From JABDMH01 sp050298535 (lineage in GTDB: Bacteria; Bacteroidota; Bacteroidia; Chitinophagales; Saprospiraceae), in the NCBI GenBank assembly GCA_050298535.1, contig JBNKUI010000038.1, positions 1 through 64,000 of the forward strand: a stretch of DNA of 64,000 nucleotides, written 5' to 3'. This document shows positions 8,987 to 16,904 of the stretch, in pieces (positions within the stretch are counted from its first letter, which is position 1; each line of letters starts with the position of its first letter). The notes beneath the pieces were generated by a model. It ran no database searches, was not told the DNA's origin, and saw nothing but the letters and a program-made list of their open reading frames with translations. Both the position numbers and the translations under genes were made by a program.

Positions 8987-8994
8987 CAAATATA
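8987..8994 (-). promoter_or_regulatory. -7 box for the minus-strand leader
   Basis: The minus strand reads TATATTTG, a match to TAnnTTTG, placed so that transcription would begin near 8980, just before the first hairpin of the leader. No TTG is present at -33. A second minus-strand match (TATCTTTG) lies at 9035-9042. Confidence 0.35.
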
Positions 8995-9189
8995 TGTCAA
9001 TGGTACGAAATAGAGTGTCCTAACATTCTGATTTCAAAGATATTTGATTTAGTAATATTTAGTTGCGTCTGAAACAACGATTCATACATGATTACTGCTG
9101 ATACGTGATGGAACCATCTTATTTTAAGTGAGTCACAAGCACTGATACTGGGTCCGATTCAGTAAATTACGGACCAAAGTTAATATGCT

Positions 9190-10344
9190 ATGAAGTTGAT
9201 CTGGATCATGTTACTGCCCGGTCTGTTGTCGCTCTTGCCCTACAAGGACCCGCAATCCTCCACTACAAGTTTAGATGAAGATGTAAAAGACGGTCGATAT
9301 CTCTATGTGGCCACGCCTGGCATCAGGGATTATCTGGGCTATGGGGGTCACGGACTGCTCGTTTTTGATATGGACCATGATCACAAATTTGTAAAACGAA
9401 TCACAACAAAAGGCTTCCATGCCGACGGCACCCCCTCCAATGTGAAGGGAATCGCTGTAAGTGTACCGCTGAAAAGTGTTTTTATTAGCACATTGGAATC
9501 ACTTCAGCGTATAGATCTTGAGACGGAAGAGCTGATCTGGGAAATTCCTTTTGAGGGAGGGTGCGACCGAATGTCCATTTCTCCCGACGGCAAGACTATG
9601 TATCTACCATCGCTGGAAAAGGACTTTTGGAATGTCATCAACTGCGAGGATGGATCCATGATCCGAAAGATCACCGTTCATCAGCGGGCTCATAATACCA
9701 TCTACGGTCCTTCTGGCAAATGGGCTTATATGGCGGATATTGCTTCACCCTATTTGCATTGTTCAAATACATCTACACACACTATTGAAAAGAAAATTGG
9801 ACCGTTTAGTGCAGGTATTCGTCCATTTACCATTAACAGTGACGAGTCTAAGGTATTTGTAAATGTCAATGAGTTACTAGGCTTTGAGGTAGGTGATCTT
9901 AACACCGGAGAGGTGTTGGCCAGTGTGAAAGTGCTGGGTTGGGATAAGGGGCCAGTGCGCCGGCACGGCAATCCCAGTCATGGCATCGGCCTTACTCCCG
10001 ATGAGAGAGAAGTATGGATCAGTGATGGTCATAATATGCGTATGCATGTATTTAGTGCTGAGGAACCCTATCAGCAACTCACAACCATCCCCCTGATTGA
10101 TATGCCGGGATGGGTTACCTTCAGTATGGACGGAGTATATGCATATCCTTCCAGTGGCGAAGTCCTGGATGTCAAAACCCGGGAAGTGGTTACAATCTTG
10201 AAAGATGAGCACTACAATATCGTTTCCAGTGAAAAAATGGTAGAGGTTCATTTCGATGAGGGTAAAGTGGTAGATGCTGGCGATCAGTTCGGGTTGGGAT
10301 ATCTTTCTATTAAAAGCGGATGGAGAAGTAGAGATAAAAACTGA
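9190..10344 (+). CDS. Exported YVTN/YncE-like beta-propeller protein
   Basis: The 384-residue product starts with a short hydrophobic leader (about residues 1-17). It continues as repeated blades of the form SxDGKxxYxxxxxxxxxxVID, for example DRMSISPDGKTMYLPSLEKD near residue 130, INSDESKVFVNVN and LTPDEREVWISDGHN. This is the pattern of seven-bladed YVTN/YncE-type propellers that resemble cytochrome-d1-type domains. No heme or catalytic motif is visible, so it is probably a periplasmic binding or scaffold protein. It is divergent from the dehydratase and may share the 490-base region between them. The specific function is unknown. Confidence 0.6.
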   Translation: MKLIWIMLLPGLLSLLPYKDPQSSTTSLDEDVKDGRYLYVATPGIRDYLGYGGHGLLVFDMDHDHKFVKRITTKGFHADGTPSNVKGIAVSVPLKSVFISTLESLQRIDLETEELIWEIPFEGGCDRMSISPDGKTMYLPSLEKDFWNVINCEDGSMIRKITVHQRAHNTIYGPSGKWAYMADIASPYLHCSNTSTHTIEKKIGPFSAGIRPFTINSDESKVFVNVNELLGFEVGDLNTGEVLASVKVLGWDKGPVRRHGNPSHGIGLTPDEREVWISDGHNMRMHVFSAEEPYQQLTTIPLIDMPGWVTFSMDGVYAYPSSGEVLDVKTREVVTILKDEHYNIVSSEKMVEVHFDEGKVVDAGDQFGLGYLSIKSGWRSRDKN

Positions 10345-10601
10345 GATGCCGACCAACGAAAACATTACAATCAATGCAGGCGATAGGTATTATTATCACC
10401 TACTTCCATCGTGGGACAGGGGACACTATTTGTGGCACTGATTGATGGCTGTGTTACGGAATTTAAAGGAATGAATAGTAATCATAAATCAAGCAGAAAG
10501 CAAGATAGAAGGCTTAATGTACATGACAGACCAAAAGAATAAAGGACAACCCAACCATTTTAACTATCGACGAGCGCTGTCTCTAGACTAACCCATAATC
10601 A

Positions 10602-11369
10602 ATGATAAAACTACTTAGAAAAATCAGGCAAAATTTTTTCTTGGAAGAAAAATATGGTAAATATTTAAAATATGTAACCGGAGAAATCACCCTTGTTGTA
10701 TTTGGGATCTTAATTGCACTTCAAATTAATAACTGGAACGAAAATAGAAAGGCCAGAAAACTGGAAGTGAAGCTGTTAATAGAATTAAAAGATGATCTCA
10801 GAGAAACGAAAGATGACTTACTTACAGACATTGAAAAGGCTCAACAAATTTTGACCACTACCAACACACTCTACAAGGCTATAATCGAATATCAAATTTC
10901 AGACATAGAGCCCTTCAAGTTGTCAACGGGGTACATTTTAGAAACCTCTATCCTCTTTCCGAAATTAAGTGCCTATAGGGCAATACAATCACAGGGCATT
11001 ATTATTATTTCGAACGACAGCTTGAGGAAAAAAATCACTGATTTCTATCAGCTACACTTAGAAAGAGTGACTTCCGCTGAAGTCTATTTACAAAATCTGA
11101 ACAACAATGAGTTGAAGCCATACTTAAACGAGTATTCTACCTATGGCAATACGTGCCAAGATTGTAAAGATTTGTATGCTCTTTACAGCGATAAGCCAGA
11201 AATGCAGCTAAATCTGTATTTAATTTCCTCTGCCGAGGATAAACTAGTACATATGCTCAAGGAAAAATTTAATGTGTTTACAACATTAAATAGACGGTAT
11301 CTAGAGCTATCAAAAAGTATCGATGAAATCATCGATTTAATTGATCGAGAGACAGGATCAAAACAATAA
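10602..11369 (+). CDS. DUF6090 family membrane protein
   Basis: This 255-residue protein has the Bacteroidota DUF6090 layout: a basic amphipathic N-terminus, then one membrane helix inside KYVTGEITLVVFGILIALQI (about residues 27-46) followed by NNWNENRK. A long, mostly helical domain with coiled-coil-like stretches completes it. The function of the family is not known. A truncated relative of the same family lies on the minus strand at 48751-48897, so the genome carries more than one copy. The gene appears monocistronic. Confidence 0.75.
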   Translation: MIKLLRKIRQNFFLEEKYGKYLKYVTGEITLVVFGILIALQINNWNENRKARKLEVKLLIELKDDLRETKDDLLTDIEKAQQILTTTNTLYKAIIEYQISDIEPFKLSTGYILETSILFPKLSAYRAIQSQGIIIISNDSLRKKITDFYQLHLERVTSAEVYLQNLNNNELKPYLNEYSTYGNTCQDCKDLYALYSDKPEMQLNLYLISSAEDKLVHMLKEKFNVFTTLNRRYLELSKSIDEIIDLIDRETGSKQ

Positions 11370-11695
11370 AAAAGTTTTTTTCAGAAAATCCGTCAATAGG
11401 CTCATCCCCGTCAAAAAGATTAGCCGGCTATTGAGTAGCGCAAGAAAATTCGCCTAACAAATAGCCATAAGGAGGTTTTTCAATATCTAAAAAGTACCTA
11501 CCAGGATGAGGTATTTCCGATCTGAGATTCCAATCTTCCATACTGGGATCGCACCTATAAGATCATTATCTTCCCTTTCAGACTTATATTAAAGCCTTAC
11601 AAAGTGATCTGAATTGGAAAATGAACTTTCTGAAGCGACATAGACCTAGAATACGTTGGAAATGGACAAGATATGAAGGCCAAAATACAAATCGA
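11370..11695 (+). other. Non-coding gap with one inverted repeat
   Basis: No gene is supported here. An imperfect inverted repeat pairs 11393-11402 (TCAATAGGCT) with 11422-11425 and 11428-11434. It has no T-tract and is not a convincing terminator. An in-frame ATG at 11621 would add 25 residues to the next gene but spoils its lipoprotein signal, so I leave this stretch non-coding. Confidence 0.4.
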
Positions 11696-14600
11696 ATGAA
11701 AGGCTTTTTTGTGTTTCATGTGAATGTGTGTAGGTATGTTATCGGCATGATGATCACCAGTGTGGTAATGGCCTGTGGTTTGGACCGTTCTGATAGAGAT
11801 TTTAGTATAAAATTGCCCGACGTTATTGATTTCAATCAACACGTACGACCCATTCTTTCCGATCGGTGCTATAGCTGTCATGGGCCAGATGCAAATACTC
11901 GCGAAGCTGACCTGCGGCTAGACACGAAGGAAGGTCTATTTGCCAGCGTGTTGGAGACGTCGAAGTATCACCCCGTCAAAGCAGGGAGTCTGAGACAAAG
12001 TGCATTGAATGGCAGGATCATGAGCGAAGATCCCCAACTCCAGATGCCACCTCCTGGCTCGAATCTTTCACTAGACGAAAGGGAGAAGGCAATTCTGCAA
12101 AAGTGGATTGAAGAAGGTGCTGAGTGGAAGCCACACTGGGCCTTCATCCCCCCAGAAAAACCTAAACTCCCTGGTGTAAAGGATGAGACCTGGCCTAAAA
12201 ATGAGATTGATCACTTCACTTTAAATATGATAGAGGCGCAGGGACTGCAACCAAATGCTCCAGCCGAAAAAGCCACTTTGCTGCGCCGTCTTACCATCGA
12301 CCTCACAGGCCTTCCACCCTCTGTTGATGAACTAGATGACTTCATCAATGATTCATCACCGGATGCAGTAGAAAAAGTAGTGGATCGATTACTAGCATCA
12401 CCACACTACGGCGAAAACATGGCGGTGGACTGGTTGGATCTGGCCCGATATGCCGACACGCACGGCTACCAGGCCGACTACTATCGGCCGCATTGGCCCT
12501 GGAGAGATTGGGTGATTGAGGCCTTCAATAGCAATATGCCCTATGATACATTCGTCATATGGCAGCTGGCAGGAGATCTCTTACCGAATGCCACCAGGGA
12601 GCAAAAGCTGGCAACAGGGTTCAATCGAAACCATGCACAAAATGCCGAGGGTGGCATTATTGATGAGGAGTATCGTGTGGAATATGTAGCGGATAGAACA
12701 CAGACATTTGGCACCGCCTTTTTAGGTATGACGCTGGAATGTGCGAGATGCCATGATCACAAATTTGATCCGATTAGTCAGAAGGAATTCTATCAAATTT
12801 TCTCGTTTTTTAACAATGTCTCAGAGTCAGGTCAAATCACCTGGCACATGAGCGATCTACCTGGCCCCACCATGCTCCTACCGGATGATGAAGTGGCAGC
12901 AAAAAAAGCCGCAATTGAGAAATTAGTGGCTAAAAAAGAAATGGAGCTAGATTCCGTAAAACATGCAGAATCCTCCGCATTCAATTCCTGGATGAATTCT
13001 TCAAATAAACATGCAATACATACCGAACCCACTAAGGGACTATTAGCCCATTTTCCCCTGGAAAATGTCAATAAAAAGAGAATCCACAACAACGTCCCCG
13101 GTGGTATCACCGGGAGTATTATTGACCCATTGGATGGTAGAATCACTGAGTCCGAACTAAAAATTGTGGATGGGTTTACTGGAAAAGGATTGACCCTGAG
13201 CGGTGATGAAGCCCTTGACTTCCCAAAGCTGGGGCAATTCAGCAGAGGTGATGATTTCACAATAGGTATGTGGGTGAAGATCCCCGAGGCTTTGGAAAGT
13301 GGTGTCATTTTTCATAGTAATAAAGGATCCGCACTGTATACATTCAAGGGTTATCAACTTTCTATAGAAAATGATCGATTTGATATCCGATTGGCACATG
13401 ATTTCCCCTACAACTCCATACACCTTTTGTCCCGGGACAGTGTCCCCAGAGATCAATGGATACATATCGCCCTAACGTATGATGGTTCATCCGCTGCAGC
13501 AGGCACCCGGTTATATTTAAATGGCGAAGTACAATCTGTGGAAGTACAACGGGACCATTTATTTAAGGACATTATTTTTCACGGAAAAAATCCGGATGAT
13601 CCTGCCCCCATCACCACACATCTGAAAATTGGAGCTCGCTGGCGGGGAAAAGGATTTACCAACGGACAAGTGGATGAAATAAAAGTGTTTAATCGTGCCC
13701 TCACGCATCTGGAAGTCAATCAATTGGCTGCTGGAGAAATTGCATCTTCTATCGTTCAGAAAAGTACAGACGAATTAACCACTCGAGAAAAAGAACTATT
13801 ATTTAATTTTTATTTGCACCGAAGTAGTAGGAATTACATCAAAGTGCTTGGAGAAGTACAGGATCTCAGAAAGGAGGAAAATGAAATTTTTGAATTTATT
13901 CCTCATGTGATGGTGATGGAGGAAATGGAAAAACCGCGACCTAGCTATTTATTAAATCGAGGTGCCTATGATAATAAAGGTGATCAGGTCTTTCCCGGTA
14001 CCCCTTCCAAAATAAAGGCATTCGATGCAGATTTCCCCCAAAACAGATTAGGACTGGCCCAGTGGCTTTTTCATGAAGAAAATCCCCTACCTGCCCGTGT
14101 AGCCGTGAATCGCTACTGGCAGCATTATTTCGGCAGGGGAATTGTAGAAACTTCCGAAGATTTTGGCAGTCAAGGTGCACTGCCTAGTCATCCGAAATTA
14201 CTGGATTGGCTGGCCCGAACTTTCATGGAGTCGGGATGGGATATCAAATACATGCAAAAATTAATTGTTCTGTCGGCAACCTATCAACAGTCGAGCGAGG
14301 CAGACTCACTATCGCTGGCTAAGGATCCGGACAATATTAATCTGTCCCGGGGTCCATATGCAAGACTCTCCGCTGAAAACTTACGCGACCTGGTATTGGC
14401 TGCCAGCGGACTATTGCATACGCAGGTTGGTGGTCCGCCAGTACGCCCGTATCAGCCGGAGGGCCTATGGGATTTTAATCGGATGAGTGGGAAATATCAA
14501 CAGGACACAGGAAAGGATCTCTATCGACGCAGCCTTTATACCTATTGGAAACGCACGATACCTCCCCCCTCTATGCAGATCTTTGATGCGCCTACACGTG

Positions 14601-14980
14601 CCATCTGTGTAGTACGCAGGGAGGAGACTGCCACTCCCCTGCAGGCCCTGGTCCTCATGAATGATCCACAATTTGTGGAAGCTGCTCGTGTATTGGCGGA
14701 GCGCATTATGAAGATGCCGGAAGGAAATGCCAGGGACAAAATCACTTATGCCATTCGGCTATTGACCAGTGAAGCTCCCAGTGAGGAGCAATTGGCGTTA
14801 CTATTGGATCAATATGAGTCAGCGAGGGTATACTATAATGATCATCCAGAAAAAAGTTCGGCTCTCTTGTCGGTGGGGGAATTTAAGGTCGATCCAAGTC
14901 TGGATCGGCTTTCGTTAGCAGCCTATGCAACGGTATGTACGACTATTATTAATTTTGAAGGGACCGCGAAAAGGGGATAG
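11696..14980 (+). CDS. Cytochrome c lipoprotein with DUF1549, LamG and DUF1553 domains (PSD1-type)
   Basis: The chosen ATG gives a lipoprotein signal with lipobox VVMAC (Cys27). A single heme c site CYSCHG (C58, C61, H62) lies in a planctomycete-type cytochrome C domain. DUF1549 follows (roughly 150-370, with WLDLARYADTHGYQ and CARCHDHKFDPI). A LamG/concanavalin-like domain is inserted near 440-690, and DUF1553 runs from about 790 to the end, with NRYWQHYFGRGIVET. At 1,094 residues this is the usual architecture of planctomycete PSD1 proteins, whose role in polymer oxidation or degradation is inferred only. The next gene, DUF1501, begins 6 bases after the stop, so the two form an operon. An upstream ATG at 11621 is less likely. 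Confidence 0.88.
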   Translation: MKGFFVFHVNVCRYVIGMMITSVVMACGLDRSDRDFSIKLPDVIDFNQHVRPILSDRCYSCHGPDANTREADLRLDTKEGLFASVLETSKYHPVKAGSLRQSALNGRIMSEDPQLQMPPPGSNLSLDEREKAILQKWIEEGAEWKPHWAFIPPEKPKLPGVKDETWPKNEIDHFTLNMIEAQGLQPNAPAEKATLLRRLTIDLTGLPPSVDELDDFINDSSPDAVEKVVDRLLASPHYGENMAVDWLDLARYADTHGYQADYYRPHWPWRDWVIEAFNSNMPYDTFVIWQLAGDLLPNATREQKLATGFNRNHAQNAEGGIIDEEYRVEYVADRTQTFGTAFLGMTLECARCHDHKFDPISQKEFYQIFSFFNNVSESGQITWHMSDLPGPTMLLPDDEVAAKKAAIEKLVAKKEMELDSVKHAESSAFNSWMNSSNKHAIHTEPTKGLLAHFPLENVNKKRIHNNVPGGITGSIIDPLDGRITESELKIVDGFTGKGLTLSGDEALDFPKLGQFSRGDDFTIGMWVKIPEALESGVIFHSNKGSALYTFKGYQLSIENDRFDIRLAHDFPYNSIHLLSRDSVPRDQWIHIALTYDGSSAAAGTRLYLNGEVQSVEVQRDHLFKDIIFHGKNPDDPAPITTHLKIGARWRGKGFTNGQVDEIKVFNRALTHLEVNQLAAGEIASSIVQKSTDELTTREKELLFNFYLHRSSRNYIKVLGEVQDLRKEENEIFEFIPHVMVMEEMEKPRPSYLLNRGAYDNKGDQVFPGTPSKIKAFDADFPQNRLGLAQWLFHEENPLPARVAVNRYWQHYFGRGIVETSEDFGSQGALPSHPKLLDWLARTFMESGWDIKYMQKLIVLSATYQQSSEADSLSLAKDPDNINLSRGPYARLSAENLRDLVLAASGLLHTQVGGPPVRPYQPEGLWDFNRMSGKYQQDTGKDLYRRSLYTYWKRTIPPPSMQIFDAPTRAICVVRREETATPLQALVLMNDPQFVEAARVLAERIMKMPEGNARDKITYAIRLLTSEAPSEEQLALLLDQYESARVYYNDHPEKSSALLSVGEFKVDPSLDRLSLAAYATVCTTIINFEGTAKRG

Positions 14981-14986
14981 GACTTT

Positions 14987-16444
14987 ATGAGTAATTGCAA
15001 TCATCATAGCGGCCCCTTAACCCGACGAGAATTCTTTTCGACGACCGGAATGGGGTTTGGAGGATTGGCATTAGGCGCTCTCTTAAATCCTAGCGTAATG
15101 CCAGGAATGAATGCGATACATAGAGGTGTCTCAGGAGGAGTACTAGGACAACCTCATTTCGCCCCACGGGCCAAGAGGATCATCTTCCTGCACCAGAGTG
15201 GAGCCCCTTCACAGCTGGATCTTTTCGATTATAAGCCCCTACTCAATACTATGAATGGGGAGGACCTGCCTCCCTCTGTGCGCGGTGGACAACGATTGAC
15301 GGGTATGAGTGCAGGTCAGTCAAACTTTCCCCTGGCCGGATCGATCTTCGGTTTCAAACAATACGGTGAGAGTGCTGCCTGGATGAGTGAATTAATGCCA
15401 CATACCGCTAAGATTGTGGATGATCTCTGCTTCATACGGTCCATGCACACCGAAGCGATCAATCACGACCCAGCGATCACATTCATTCAAACGGGATCTC
15501 AGCTGGCTGGGCGTCCCAGTATTGGATCCTGGCTACACTATGGACTGGGTAGTAACAACGAAAATCTGCCGGCATTCATCGTGCTGGTCACAAAGAATAA
15601 GGGTGGGCAACCCCTCTATGCCAGACTGTGGGGCAATGGATTTCTGGAGTCAAGATTTCAGGGTGTCCAATTCAGAGCGGGTAAAGATCCTGTACTTTTT
15701 CTAAACAACCCCGATGGATTTGATACACAGGATCGCCGCAAGATGCTGGACTACTTAAAGTCATTGCATGAACTGGAGATGGAGACCACAGGAGATGCTT
15801 CACTTAGCAGCCGCATAGCGCAGTATGAAATGGCCTACCGCATGCAGACCTCCGTACCTGAGGTGCTTGACCTATCGGATGAGCCGGATTATATTTTTGA
15901 TATGTATGGTCCAGACTCTCGGGATCCCGGTTCTTTCGCCGCCAATTGTTTGCTGGCCCGCCGACTGGCCGAAAAAGATGTACGTTTTATTCAACTGTAC
16001 CACCAGGGCTGGGATCAACATCTAAATCTCCCCAACGGTATCAGACAACAATCCCTGGAAACCGACCAGGCCTCAGCAGCTCTAATCAAAGACTTGAAGC
16101 AACGCGGGTTGCTACATGATACGCTGGTCATCTGGGGTGGTGAATTTGGTCGTACTGCTTACTCACAGGGAAAGCTCAGCATCGATAACTATGGCCGTGA
16201 TCACCATCCCCGGTGCTTTACGATCTGGATGGCAGGTGCCGGTGTGAAGGCTGGTTTTTCCTATGGAGAAACTGATGAATTCGGATACAATGTCGTAGCA
16301 GATCCTGTACATGTGCACGACTTTCAGGCTACACTCATGCATCTACTAGGCATCGACCATGAAAGACTCACCTTCAAGCATCAGGGACGACGTTTTCGAC
16401 TGACGGATGTGTATGGTCATGTAGTGAAGGAGATTTTGACATAG
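14987..16444 (+). CDS. DUF1501 protein, Tat-exported, sulfatase-like fold
   Basis: The 485-residue product has a twin-arginine leader (LTRREFFSTTGMGFGGLALG, residues 11-30). Family motifs include FLHQSGAPSQLDLFDYKP near 66-83, LYHQGWDQH, and VIWGGEFGRT near 380. DUF1501 proteins resemble the alkaline phosphatase/sulfatase superfamily, but their activity is not established. They are typically paired with a DUF1549/DUF1553 cytochrome, as here, with a 6-base spacer. Both products would work outside the cytoplasm. The pair is common in Planctomycetota and Verrucomicrobiota and is less usual in Bacteroidota. Confidence 0.88.
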   Translation: MSNCNHHSGPLTRREFFSTTGMGFGGLALGALLNPSVMPGMNAIHRGVSGGVLGQPHFAPRAKRIIFLHQSGAPSQLDLFDYKPLLNTMNGEDLPPSVRGGQRLTGMSAGQSNFPLAGSIFGFKQYGESAAWMSELMPHTAKIVDDLCFIRSMHTEAINHDPAITFIQTGSQLAGRPSIGSWLHYGLGSNNENLPAFIVLVTKNKGGQPLYARLWGNGFLESRFQGVQFRAGKDPVLFLNNPDGFDTQDRRKMLDYLKSLHELEMETTGDASLSSRIAQYEMAYRMQTSVPEVLDLSDEPDYIFDMYGPDSRDPGSFAANCLLARRLAEKDVRFIQLYHQGWDQHLNLPNGIRQQSLETDQASAALIKDLKQRGLLHDTLVIWGGEFGRTAYSQGKLSIDNYGRDHHPRCFTIWMAGAGVKAGFSYGETDEFGYNVVADPVHVHDFQATLMHLLGIDHERLTFKHQGRRFRLTDVYGHVVKEILT

Positions 16445-16904
16445 ACGTTTTGTGAGTCTTGCATCGGCCGTCCAGAGTAAATCCAGATACTAAACAATTA
16501 AACCACATCGGCGATACTAAGTGTTGGATTTAGCTGTCATTTCCAAACTATTGGTATTACATTTTTCTTGTAACCTCCTCATTTGTGGAGTACATGTGCC
16601 ACTAAATATTTCCATGTTTACTTACTTCTTATCATTGCATTGGTTCGTTAAAAATCATAATCATGCTATTACAAACCTATTACAAAAGCACTGAGTATGA
16701 TCCTTTGAAGGAATAGGGAATTTATATTAATAGTCTGATAATCATATATATAGGTAAAATATGTTGGATTATTCCCAATAAGACAGTTGGTGTTACACTC
16801 TTTTAGTTTTTAAGTAATTATTTAACTTTTGTTAACATTGTATTAACTTATTTGATCAAGGGTATTGATTTTTATTAATTCAAAACGTTTAAACGAAATC
16901 TTGT
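16445..16904 (+). other. AT-rich non-coding region upstream of susC
   Basis: No gene is supported. The last 150 bases are strongly AT-rich, with GTTAAC and TTAAC motifs near 16834-16850, and presumably hold the promoter of the SusC/SusD operon. I found no exact TAnnTTTG box. A weak CTCC/GGAG hairpin lies near 16576-16591. Confidence 0.35.
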
